A stretch of 64,000 bases of DNA from Mimachlamys varia (taxonomy: Eukaryota > Mollusca > Bivalvia > Pectinida > Pectinidae). The stretch covers positions 14,875,282 through 14,939,281 of the forward strand of contig OX392536.1 of NCBI GenBank assembly GCA_947623455.1. Reading direction: 5' to 3'. The notes under the pieces were generated by a model that did not search any database, was not told the origin of the DNA, and worked only from the letters and a program-made list of their open reading frames with translations. Each line of letters begins with the position of its first letter. Position 1 is the stretch's first letter. Shown piece after piece: positions 49,001 through 61,300 of this stretch. The position numbers and the translations under genes were made by a program.

Positions 49001-49440
49001 CTACGTTATCTGAACAAACAACGTCTCCTACATGATTAACTAGTGGGACAGCGATTAACATCCCCGATAAAAGCCTGAGATGCCGAGGTGGCAAATACAA
49101 AGTAACGGCTACCGTGCCGCGCTGTAGCCAAAAAACAATTATAACTCTATTCAAATCGACATTATTCAATCAATTTTCAACACAGATTTATAATGTTTGA
49201 TGCTACGTTATCTGCACAATACCTACGACATGATTAAGCTAGGTTGACAGGAGATAACATCCCCGATTAAAGCCTGGGAGGCCGGGGTGGCAAATATAAA
49301 GTAACGGCTATTATGAAAGGCTGTAGTCAAAAAATCAATTATAACTCTATTCAAATCGACATAATTCAATCAATTATCGACACAGATTTATAATTTGTGC
49401 TGCAACGTTATCTGAACAACATCTCCTACATGATAAGCTA
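43015..49440. repeat. 31-monomer higher-order repeat, unit 2 plus partial unit 3
   Basis: 43015-49191 is the second full unit. About 250 bp of a third follow, to 49440, where the sequence switches from the expected agggggacagcgg to agtgggacagcgattaac. Rare variants such as tacaatgtaacgg (38738 and 44914) are shared between units. One variant differs: near 42330 ggctaccgtgccagg and near 48510 ggttaccgttccagg. Confidence 0.9.
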
Positions 49441-49989
49441 GTGGGACAGCGATTAACATCCCCGAAAAAAACCTGGGAGGCCGGGGTGGCAAATGCAAAG
49501 TAACGGCTACCGTGTCGGGCTGTAGCCAAAAAATACAATTATAACTCTATTCAAATCGACATAATTCAATCAATTTTCAACACAGATTCATAATTTGTGA
49601 TGCTACGTTATCTGAACAACATCTACTATATGATTAGCTATGGGGACAGCGATTACAATCCCCGATAAAAGCCTGAGAAGCCGAGGTGGCAAATACAAAG
49701 TAACGGCTACCCTTCCAGGCTGTAGTAAAAAAATACAATTATAACTCTATTCAAATCGACATAATTCAATCAATTTTTAATACATGTTCATAATTTTTGC
49801 TGCCACGTTATCTGAACAACATCTCATACATGATTAGCTAGGGGACAGCAGATAACATCCCCGATAAAAGCCTGGGAGGCCTGGGTGGCAAATACAAAGT
49901 AACGGCTACCGTACCGCGCTGTAGCCAAAAAAACAATTATAACTCAATTCAAAAGGACATTATTCAATCAATTTTCGAAACAGATTCAT

Positions 49990-52900
49990 AATGTTTGATG
50001 CTACGTTATCTGAACAACATCTCCTACATAATAAGCTAGGGGACAGCGGATAACATCCCCGATAAAAGCCTGAGATGCCGAGGTGGCAAATACAAAGTAA
50101 CGGCTGCCGTTCAAGGCTGTAGCCAAAAAATACAATAATAACTCTATTCAAATCGACATAATTCAATCAATTTTCAACACAGATTCATAATTATTGCTGA
50201 TACCTTATCTGAACAACATCTCCTACATAATTAGCTTGGGGAACTGCGGATTACTTTTCCGGTTAAAACCTGGGAGGCCAGGATGGCAGATAAAAAGTAA
50301 CGGCTACCGTGCAAGGCCTAACCAAAAAACAATTATCACTCTATTCAAATAGACATAATTCAATCAATTTTCAACACAGATTCATAATTTTTGATGCTAC
50401 GTTATCTGCACCATATCAACTATATGATTAGCTAGGGGGACATCGATTACAATCCCCGATAAAAGCCTATGATGCCGAGGTGGCAAATACAAAGTAACGG
50501 CTACCGTTCCAAGCTGTAGCCAAAAAATACAATTATAACTCTATTCAAATCGACATTATTCAATCAATTTTCAATACATGTTCATAATTTTTGCGGCCAC
50601 GTTATCTGAACAACGTCTCATACATGATTAGCTAGGCGACAGCAGATCACACTCCAAATAAAAGCCTGGGAGGCCAGGGTGGCAAATACAAAGTAACGGC
50701 TACCGTGCCAGGCTTTAGCAAAAAAAACAATTATAACTCAATTCAAAAGGACATAATTCAATCAATTTTCAACACAGATTCATAATTTTTGCTGCTAAGT
50801 TATCTGAACAACGTCTCCTACATGATTAGCTAGTGGGACAGCCATCAACATCCCCGATCAAAGCCTGAGGTGCCGAGGTGGCAAATACAAAGTAACGGCT
50901 ACCGTGCCGGGCTGTAGCAAAAAAATCCAATTATAACTCTATTCAAATCGACATAATTCAATCAATTTTCAACACAGATTCATAATGTTTTGATGCTACG
51001 TTATCTGCACAATACCTACTACATTTTTAAGCTAGGATGACAGGAGATAACATCCCCGATTAAAGCCTGGGAGGCCGAGGTGGCAAATATAAAGTGACGT
51101 CTATTATGAAAGGCTGTAGTCAAAAAAATCAAATATAAATCTATTCAAATCGACATAATTCAATCAATTATCGACACAGATTATTAATTTGTGCTGCAAC
51201 GTTATCTGAACAACATCTCCTACATGATAAGCTAGGGGGACAGCGGATAACATCCCCAATAAAAGCCTGGGAGGCCGGGGTGGCAAATACAAAGTAACGG
51301 CTACCGTTCCAGGCTGTAGCCAAAAAAACAATAATAACTCTATTCAAATCGACATAATTCAATCAATTTTCAACACAGATTCATAATTTTTGATTCTACG
51401 TTATCTGAATAATATCTAATATATGATTAGCTAGGAGGACAGCGATTAACATCCCCAATAAAAGCCTGAGATGCTGAGGTGGCAAATACAAACTAACGGC
51501 TACCCTTCCAGGCTGTAGTCAAAAAATACAATTATAACTCTATTCAAATCGACATAATTCAATCAATTTTCAATACATGTTCATAATTTTTGCTGCCACG
51601 TTATCTGAACAACATCTCATACATGATTAGCTAGGGGACAGCAGATAACATCCCCGATAAAAGCCTGGGAGGCCAGGGTGGCAAATACAAAGTAACGGTT
51701 ACCGTACCGCGCTGTAGCCAAAAAAAACCAATTATAACTCAATTCAAAAGGACATTTTTCAATCAATTTTCAACACAGATTCATAATGTTTGATGCTACG
51801 TTATCTGAACAACATCTCCTACATGATAAGCTAGGGGACAGCAGATAACATCCCCGAAAAAAGCCTGGAAGGCCAGGGTGGCAAATACAAAGTAACGGCT
51901 ACAGTGCCAGGCTGTAGCCAAAAAAACAATAATAACTCTATTCAAATCGACATAATTCAATTAATTTTCAACACAGATTCATAATTTTTGATGCTACGTT
52001 ATCTGAACAACATCTCCTACATAATAAGCTAGGGGACAGCGGATAACATCCCCGATAAAAGCCTGAGATGCCGAGGTGGCAAATACAAAGTAACGGCTGC
52101 CGTTCAAGGCTGTAGCCAAAAAATACAATAATAACTCTATTCAAATCGACATAATTCAATCAATTTTCAACACAGATTCATAATTATTGCTGATACCTTA
52201 TCTGAACAACATCTCCTACATAATTAGCTTGGGGAACTGCGGATTACTTTTCCGGTTAAAACCTGGGAGGCCAGGATGGCAGATAAAAAGTAACGGCTAC
52301 CGTGCAAGGCCTAACCAAAAAACAATTATCACTCTATTCAAATAGACATAATTCAATCAATTTTCAACACAGATTCATAATTTTTGATGCTACGTTATCT
52401 GCACCATATCAACTATATGATTAGCTAGGGGGACATCGATTACAATCCCCGATAAAAGCCTATGATGCCGAGGTGGCAAATACAAAGTAACGGCTACCGT
52501 TCCAAGCTGTAGCCAAAAAATACAATTATAACTCTATTCAAATCGACATTATTCAATCAATTTTCAATACATGTTCATAATTTTTGCGGCCACGTTATCT
52601 GAACAACGTCTCATACATGATTAGCTAGGCGACAGCAGATCACACTCCAAATAAAAGCCTGGGAGGCCAGGGTGGCAAATACAAAGTAACGGCTACCGTG
52701 CCAGGCTTTAGCAAAAAAAACAATTATAACTCAATTCAAAAGGACATAATTCAATCAATTTTCAACACAGATTCATAATTTTTGCTGCTAAGTTATCTGA
52801 ACAACGTCTCCTACATGATTAGCTAGTGGGACAGCCATCAACATCCCCGATCAAAGCCTGAGGTGCCGAGGTGGCAAATACAAAGTAACGGCTACCGTGC

Positions 52901-53978
52901 CGGGCTGTAGCAAAAAAATCCAATTATAACTCTATTCAAATCGACATAATTCAATCAATTTTCAACACAGATTCATAATGTTTTGATGCTACGTTATCTG
53001 CACAATACCTACTACATTTTTAAGCTAGGATGACAGGAGATAACATCCCCGATTAAAGCCTGGGAGGCCGAGGTGGCAAATATAAAGTGACGTCTATTAT
53101 GAAAGGCTGTAGTCAAAAAAATCAAATATAAATCTATTCAAATCGACATAATTCAATCAATTATCGACACAGATTATTAATTTGTGCTGCAACGTTATCT
53201 GAACAACATCTCCTACATGATAAGCTAGGGGGACAGCGGATAACATCCCCAATAAAAGCCTGGGAGGCCGGGGTGGCAAATACAAAGTAACGGCTACCGT
53301 TCCAGGCTGTAGCCAAAAAAACAATAATAACTCTATTCAAATCGACATAATTCAATCAATTTTCAACACAGATTCATAATTTTTGATTCTACGTTATCTG
53401 AATAATATCTAATATATGATTAGCTAGGAGGACAGCGATTAACATCCCCAATAAAAGCCTGAGATGCTGAGGTGGCAAATACAAACTAACGGCTACCCTT
53501 CCAGGCTGTAGTCAAAAAATACAATTATAACTCTATTCAAATCGACATAATTCAATCAATTTTCAATACATGTTCATAATTTTTGCTGCCACGTTATCTG
53601 AACAACATCTCATACATGATTAGCTAGGGGACAGCGATTAACATCCCCGATAAAAGCCTGGGAGGCCAGGGTGGCAAATACAAAGTAACGGTTACCGTAC
53701 CGCGCTGTAGCCAAAAAAAACCAATTATAACTCAATTCAAAAGGACATTTTTCAATCAATTTTCAACACAGATTCATAATGTTTGATGCTACGTTATCTG
53801 AACAACATCTCCTACATGATAAGCTAGGGGACAGCAGATAACATCCCCGAAAAAAGCCTGGAAGGCCAGGGTGGCAAATACAAAGTAACGGCTACAGTGC
53901 CAGGCTGTAGCCAAAAAAACAATAATAACTCTATTCAAATCGACATAATTCAATTAATTTTCAACACAGATTCATAAT
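49990..53978. repeat. 10-monomer higher-order repeat, two units of 1,993 bp
   Basis: Landmarks at 50041 (ggacagcggataacatcccc next to ggctgccgttcaaggctgta) recur at 52034. The cttggggaactgcggattac monomer, the taggcgacagcagatcacac monomer and the aatgttttgatgctacg monomer each recur at the same offset. Identity is near complete, apart from agcagataac at 51638 against agcgattaac at 53631. Confidence 0.88.
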
Positions 53979-54377
53979 TTTTGATGCTACGTTATCTGAA
54001 CAACATCTCCTACATAATAAGCCAAGGGGACAGCAGATAACATCCCCAATAAAAGCCTGGGAGGCCGGGGTGGCAAATGCAAAGTAACGGCTACCGTGCC
54101 GTTCTGTAGCCAAAAAAAACAATAATAACTCTATTCAAATCGACGTAATTCAATCAATTTTCAACACAGATTCATAAGTATTGCTGATACGTTATCTGAA
54201 CAACATCTCCTACATCATTAGCTTGGGGAACAGCGGATTACTTTCCCGGTTAAAGCCTGGGAGGCCAGGGTGGCAGATAAAAAGTAACGGCTACCGTGCA
54301 AGGCCTAGCCAAAAAACAATTATAACTCTATTCAAATCGACATAATTCAATCAATTTTCAACACAGATTCATAATTT

Positions 54378-56463
54378 TTGATGCTACGTTTTCTGAACAA
54401 ACAACGTCTCCTACATGATTAACTAGTGGGACAGCGATTAACATCCCCGATAAAATCCTGAGATGCCGAAGTGGCAAATACAAAGTAACGGCTACCGTGC
54501 CGCGCTGTAGCCAAAAAACAATTATAACTCTATTCAAATCGACATTATTCAATCAATTTTCAACACAGATTCATAATGTTTGATGCTACGTTATATGCAC
54601 AATACCTACGACATGATTAAGTTAGGTTGACAGGAGATAACATCCCCGATTAAAGCCTGGGAGGCCGGGGTGGCAAATATAAAGTAACGGCTTTTATGAA
54701 AGGCTGTAGTCAAAAAATACAATTATAACTCTATTCAAATCGACATAATTCAATCAATTTTCAACACAGATTCATAATGTTTGATGCTACGTTATCTGCA
54801 TAATACCTACTACATTTTTAAGCTAGGGTGACAGGAGATAACATCCCCGATTAAAGCCTGGGAGGCCGAGGTGGCAAATATAAAGTGACGGCTATTATGA
54901 AAGGCTGTAGTCAAAAAAATCAAATATAAATCTATTCAAATCGACATAATTCAATCAATTATCGACACAGATTCATAATTTGTGCTGCAACGTTATCTGA
55001 ACAACATCTTCTACATGATAAGCTAGAGGGACAGCGGATAACATCCCCAATAAAAGCCTGGGAGGCAGGGGTGGCAAATGCAAAGTTACGGCTACCGTGT
55101 CGGGCTGTAGCCAAAAAAACAATAATAACTCTATTCAAATCGACATAATTCAATCAATTTTTAACACAGATTCATAATTGTTGATGCTACGTTATCTGCA
55201 CAACATCTCCTACATGATAAGCTAGTGGGACAGCGATTAACATCCCCGAAAAAAACCTGAGATGCCGAGGTGGCAAATACAAAGTAACGGCTACCGTTCC
55301 AGGCTGTAGCCAAAAAATACAATTATAACTCTATTCAAATCGACATAATTCAATTAATTTTCAACACAGATTCATAATTTGTGATGCTACGTTAACTGAA
55401 CAATATCTACTATATGATTAGCTATGGGGACAGCGATTCACATCCCCAATAAAAGCCTGAGATGCCGAGGTGGCAAATACAAAGTAACGGCTACACTTCC
55501 AGGCTGTAGTCAAAAAATACAATTATAACTCTATTCAAATCGACATAATTCAATCAATTTTCAATACATGTTCATAATTTTTGCTGCCACGTTATCTGAA
55601 CAACATCTCATACATGATTAGCTAGGGGACAGCAGATAACATCCCCGATAAAAGCCTGGGAGGCCAGGGTGGCAAATACAAAGTAACGGCTACCGTACCG
55701 CGCTGTAGCCAAAAAAAAAAACAATTATAACTCAATTCAAAAGGACATTATTCAATCAATTTTCAACACAGATTCATAATGTTTGATGCTACGTTATCTG
55801 AACAATATCTCCTACATAATAAGCTAGGGGACAGCGGATAACATCCCCGATAAAAGCCTGAGATGCCGAGTTGGCAAATGCAAAGTAACGGCTACCGTGC
55901 CGTTCTGTAGCCAAAAAAAACAATAATAACTCTATTCAAATCGACATAATTCAATCAATTTTCAACACAGATTCATAATTTTTGATGCTACATTTTCTGA
56001 ACAAACAACGTCTCCTACATGATTAACTAGTGGGACAGCGATTAACATCCCCGATAAAAGCCTGAGATGCTTAAGTGGCAAATACAAAGTAACGGCTACC
56101 GTGCCGCGCTGTAGCCAAAAAACAATTATAACTCTATTCAAATCGACATTATTCAATCAATTTTCAACACAGATTCATAATGTTTGATGCTACGTTATCT
56201 GCACAATACCTACGACATGATTAAGTTAGGTTGACAGGAGATAACATCCCCGATTAAAGCCTGGGAGGCCGGGGTGGCAAATATAAAGTAACGGCTTTTA
56301 TGAAAGGCTGTAGTCAAAAAATACAATTATAACTCTATTCAAATCGACATTATTCAATCAATTTTCAATACATGTTCATAATTTTTGCGGCCACGTTATC
56401 TGAACAACGTCTCATACATGATTAGCTAGGCGACAGCAGATCACACTCCAAATAAAAGCCTGG
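54378..56463. repeat. 9-monomer HOR-type monomers upstream of the copied block
   Basis: Carries the same subtype order as 58378-64000: the gttaactgaacaatatctac monomer at 55391, the gggaggcaggggtggcaaat monomer near 55060 and the aggttgacaggagataac monomer near 54630. It ends near 56340 in the tttgcggccacg monomer, where the copied block begins. Confidence 0.75.
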
Positions 56464-58377
56464 GATGCCGAGGTGGCAAATACAAAGTAACGGCTACCGT
56501 TCCAAGCTGTAGCCAAAAAATACAATTATAACTCTATTCAAATCGACATTATTCAATCAATTTTCAATACATGTTCATAATTTTTGCGGCCACGTTATCT
56601 GAACAACGTCTCATACATGATTAGCTAGGCGACAGCAGATCACACTCCAAATAAAAGCCTGGGAGGCCAGGGTGGCAAATACAAAGTAACGGCTACCGTG
56701 CCAGGCTTTAGCAAAAAAAACAATTATAACTCAATTCAAAAGGACATAATTCAATCAATTTTCAACACAGATTCATAATTTTTGCTGCTAAGTTATCTGA
56801 ACAACGTCTCCTACATGATTAGCTAGTGGGACAGCCATCAACATCCCCGATCAAAGCCTGAGGTGCCGAGGTGGCAAATACAAAGTAACGGCTACCGTGC
56901 CGGGCTGTAGCAAAAAAATCCAATTATAACTCTATTCAAATCGACATAATTCAATCAATTTTCAACACAGATTCATAATGTTTTGATGCTACGTTATCTG
57001 CACAATACCTACTACATTTTTAAGCTAGGATGACAGGAGATAACATCCCCGATTAAAGCCTGGGAGGCCGAGGTGGCAAATATAAAGTGACGTCTATTAT
57101 GAAAGGCTGTAGTCAAAAAAATCAAATATAAATCTATTCAAATCGACATAATTCAATCAATTATCGACACAGATTATTAATTTGTGCTGCAACGTTATCT
57201 GAACAACATCTCCTACATGATAAGCTAGGGGGACAGCGGATAACATCCCCAATAAAAGCCTGGGAGGCCGGGGTGGCAAATACAAAGTAACGGCTACCGT
57301 TCCAGGCTGTAGCCAAAAAAACAATAATAACTCTATTCAAATCGACATAATTCAATCAATTTTCAACACAGATTCATAATTTTTGATTCTACGTTATCTG
57401 AATAATATCTAATATATGATTAGCTAGGAGGACAGCGATTAACATCCCCAATAAAAGCCTGAGATGCTGAGGTGGCAAATACAAACTAACGGCTACCCTT
57501 CCAGGCTGTAGTCAAAAAATACAATTATAACTCTATTCAAATCGACATAATTCAATCAATTTTCAATACATGTTCATAATTTTTGCTGCCACGTTATCTG
57601 AACAACATCTCATACATGATTAGCTAGGGGACAGCAGATAACATCCCCGATAAAAGCCTGGGAGGCCAGGGTGGCAAATACAAAGTAACGGTTACCGTAC
57701 CGCGCTGTAGCCAAAAAAAAACAATTATAACTCAATTCAAAAGGACATTTTTCAATCAATTTTCAACACAGATTCATAATGTTTGATGCTACGTTATCTG
57801 AACAACATCTCCTACATGATAAGCTAGGGGACAGCAGATAACATCCCCGAAAAAAGCCTGGAAGGCCAGGGTGGCAAATACAAAGTAACGGCTACAGTGC
57901 CAGGCTGTAGCCAAAAAAACAATAATAACTCTATTCAAATCGACATAATTCAATTAATTTTCAACACAGATTCATAATTTTTGATGCTACGTTATCTGAA
58001 CAACATCTCCTACATAATAAGCCAAGGGGACAGCAGATAACATCCCCAATAAAAGCCTGGGAGGCCGGGGTGGCAAATGCAAAGTAACGGCTACCGTGCC
58101 GTTCTGTAGCCAAAAAAAACAATAATAACTCTATTCAAATCGACGTAATTCAATCAATTTTCAACACAGATTCATAAGTATTGCTGATACGTTATCTGAA
58201 CAACATCTCCTACATCATTAGCTTGGGGAACAGCGGATTACTTTCCCGGTTAAAGCCTGGGAGGCCAGGGTGGCAGATAAAAAGTAACGGCTACCGTGCA
58301 AGGCCTAGCCAAAAAACAATTATAACTCTATTCAAATCGACATAATTCAATCAATTTTCAACACAGATTCATAATTT
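56464..58377. repeat. 1.9 kb satellite block copied from 52464-54377
   Basis: This block matches 52464-54377 at exactly +4,000 bp, including taggcgacagcagatcacac, aatgttttgatgctacg, gaataatatctaatatatga and aagccaaggggacagc. It is flanked on both sides by monomers of the 9-monomer HOR type, so it interrupts that HOR. Confidence 0.85.
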
Positions 58378-61300
58378 GTGATGCTACGTTAACTGAACAA
58401 TATCTACTATATGATTAGCTATGGGGACAGCGATTCACATCCCCAATAAAAGCCTGAGATGCCGAGGTGGCAAATACAAAGTAACGGCTACACTTCCAGG
58501 CTGTAGTCAAAAAATACAATTATAACTCTATTCAAATCGACATAATTCAATCAATTTTCAATACATGTTCATAATTTTTGCTGCCACGTTATCTGAACAA
58601 CATCTCATACATGATTAGCTAGGGGACAGCAGATAACATCCCCGATAAAAGCCTGGGAGGCCAGGGTGGCAAATACAAAGTAACGGCTACCGTACCGCGC
58701 TGTAGCCAAAAAAAAAAACAATTATAACTCAATTCAAAAGGACATTATTCAATCAATTTTCAACACAGATTCATAATGTTTGATGCTACGTTATCTGAAC
58801 AACATCTCCTACATAATAAGCTAGGGGACAGCGGATAACATCCCCGATAAAAGCCTGAGATGCCGAGTTGGCAAATGCAAAGTAACGGCTACCGTGCCGT
58901 TCTGTAGCCAAAAAAAACAATAATAACTCTATTCAAATCGACATAATTCAATCAATTTTCAACACAGATTCATAATTTTTGATGCTACATTTTCTGAACA
59001 AACAACGTCTCCTACATGATTAACTAGTGGGACAGCGATTAACATCCCCGATAAAAGCCTGAGATGCTTAAGTGGCAAATACAAAGTAACGGCTACCGTG
59101 CCGCGCTGTAGCCAAAAAACAATTATAACTCTATTCAAATCGACATTATTCAATCAATTTTCAACACAGATTCATAATGTTTGATGCTACGTTATCTGCA
59201 CAATACCTACGACATGATTAAGTTAGGTTGACAGGAGATAACATCCCCGATTAAAGCCTGGGAGGCCGGGGTGGCAAATATAAAGTAACGGCTTTTATGA
59301 AAGGCTGTAGTCAAAAAATACAATTATAACTCTATTCAAATCGACATAATTCAATCAATTTTCAACACAGATTCATAATGTTTGATGCTACGTTATCTGC
59401 ATAATACCTACTACATTTTTAAGCTAGGGTGACAGGAGATAACATCCCCGATTAAAGCCTGGGAGGCCGAGGTGGCAAATATAAAGTGACGGCTATTATG
59501 AAAGGCTGTAGTCAAAAAAATCAAATATAAATCTATTCAAATCGACATAATTCAATCAATTATCGACACAGATTTATAATTTGTGCTGCAACGTTATCTG
59601 AACAACATCTCCTACATGATAAGCTAGAGGGACAGCGGATAACATCCCCAATAAAAGCCTGGGAGGCAGGGGTGGCAAATGCAAAGTAACGGCTACCGTG
59701 TCGGGCTGTAGCCAAAAAAAACAATAATAACTCTATTCAAATCGACATAATTCAATCAATTTTTAACACAGATTCATAATTGTTGATGCTACGTTATCTG
59801 CACAACATCTCCTACATGATAAGCTAGTGGGACAGCGATTAACATCCCCGAAAAAAACCTGAGATGCCGAGGTGGCAAATACAAAGTAACGGCTACCGTT
59901 CCAGGCTGTAGCCAAAAAATACAATTATAACTCTATTCAAATCGACATAATTCAATCAATTTTCAACACAGATTCATAATTTGTGATGCTACGTTAACTG
60001 AACAATATCTACTATATGATTAGCTATGGGGACAGCGATTCACATCCCCAATAAAAGCCTGAGATGCCGAGGTGGCAAATACAAAGTAACGGCTACACTT
60101 CCAGGCTGTAGTCAAAAAATACAATTATAACTCTATTCAAATCGACATAATTCAATCAATTTTCAATACATGTTCATAATTTTTGCTGCCACGTTATCTG
60201 AACAACATCTCATACATGATTAGCTAGGGGACAGCAGATAACATCCCCGATAAAAGCCTGGGAGGCCAGGGTGGCAAATACAAAGTAACGGCTACCGTAC
60301 CGCGCTGTAGCCAAAAAAAAAAACAATTATAACTCAATTCAAAAGGACATTATTCAATCAATTTTCAACACAGATTCATAATGTTTGATGCTACGTTATC
60401 TGAACAACATCTCCTACATAATAAGCTAGGGGACAGCGGATAACATCCCCGATAAAAGCCTGAGATGCCGAGTTGGCAAATGCAAAGTAACGGCTACCGT
60501 GCCGTTCTGTAGCCAAAAAAAACAATAATAACTCTATTCAAATCGACATAATTCAATCAATTTTCAACACAGATTCATAAGTATTGCTGATACGTTATCT
60601 GAACAACATCTCCTACATCATTAGCTTGGGGAACAGCGGATTACTTTCCCGGTTAAAGCCTGGGAGGCCAGGGTGGCAGATAAAAAGTAACGGCTACCGT
60701 GCAAGGCCTAGCCAAAAAACAATTATAACTCTATTCAAATCGACATAATTCAATCAATTTTCAACACAGATTCATAATTTTTGATGCTACATTTTCTGAA
60801 CAAACAACGTCTCCTACATGATTAACTAGTGGGACAGCGATTAACATCCCCGATAAAAGCCTGAGATGCTTAAGTGGCATATACAAAGTAACGGCTACCG
60901 TGCCGCGCTGTAGCCAAAAAACAATTATAACTCTATTCAAATCGACATTATTCAATCAATTTTCAACACAGATTCATAATGTTTGATGCTACGTTATCTG
61001 CACAATACCTACGACATGATTAAGTTAGGTTGACAGGAGATAACATCCCCGATTAAAGCCTGGGAGGCCGGGGTGGCAAATATAAAGTAACGGCTTTTAT
61101 GAAAGGCTGTAGTCAAAAAATACAATTATAACTCTATTCAAATCGACATAATTCAATCAATTTTCAACACAGATTCATAATGTTTGATGCTACGTTATCT
61201 GCATAATACCTACTACATTTTTAAGCTAGGGTGACAGGAGATAACATCCCCGATTAAAGCCTGGGAGGCCGAGGTGGCAAATATAAAGTGACGGCTATTA

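Noticed and set aside
36838..49191. CENP-B box in the satellite
   Set aside because: No sequence resembling the TTCGTTGGAARCGGGA core was found on either strand in the monomer subtypes read.
51168..51362. Recurrent 63-64 codon minus-strand reading frame starting MNYVDLNRV or MNNVDLNRV in many satellite monomers
   Set aside because: It appears in two different frames after the A-run, is interrupted in most monomers, and is similar between copies only because the satellite is. No start context, codon bias or conservation supports coding.
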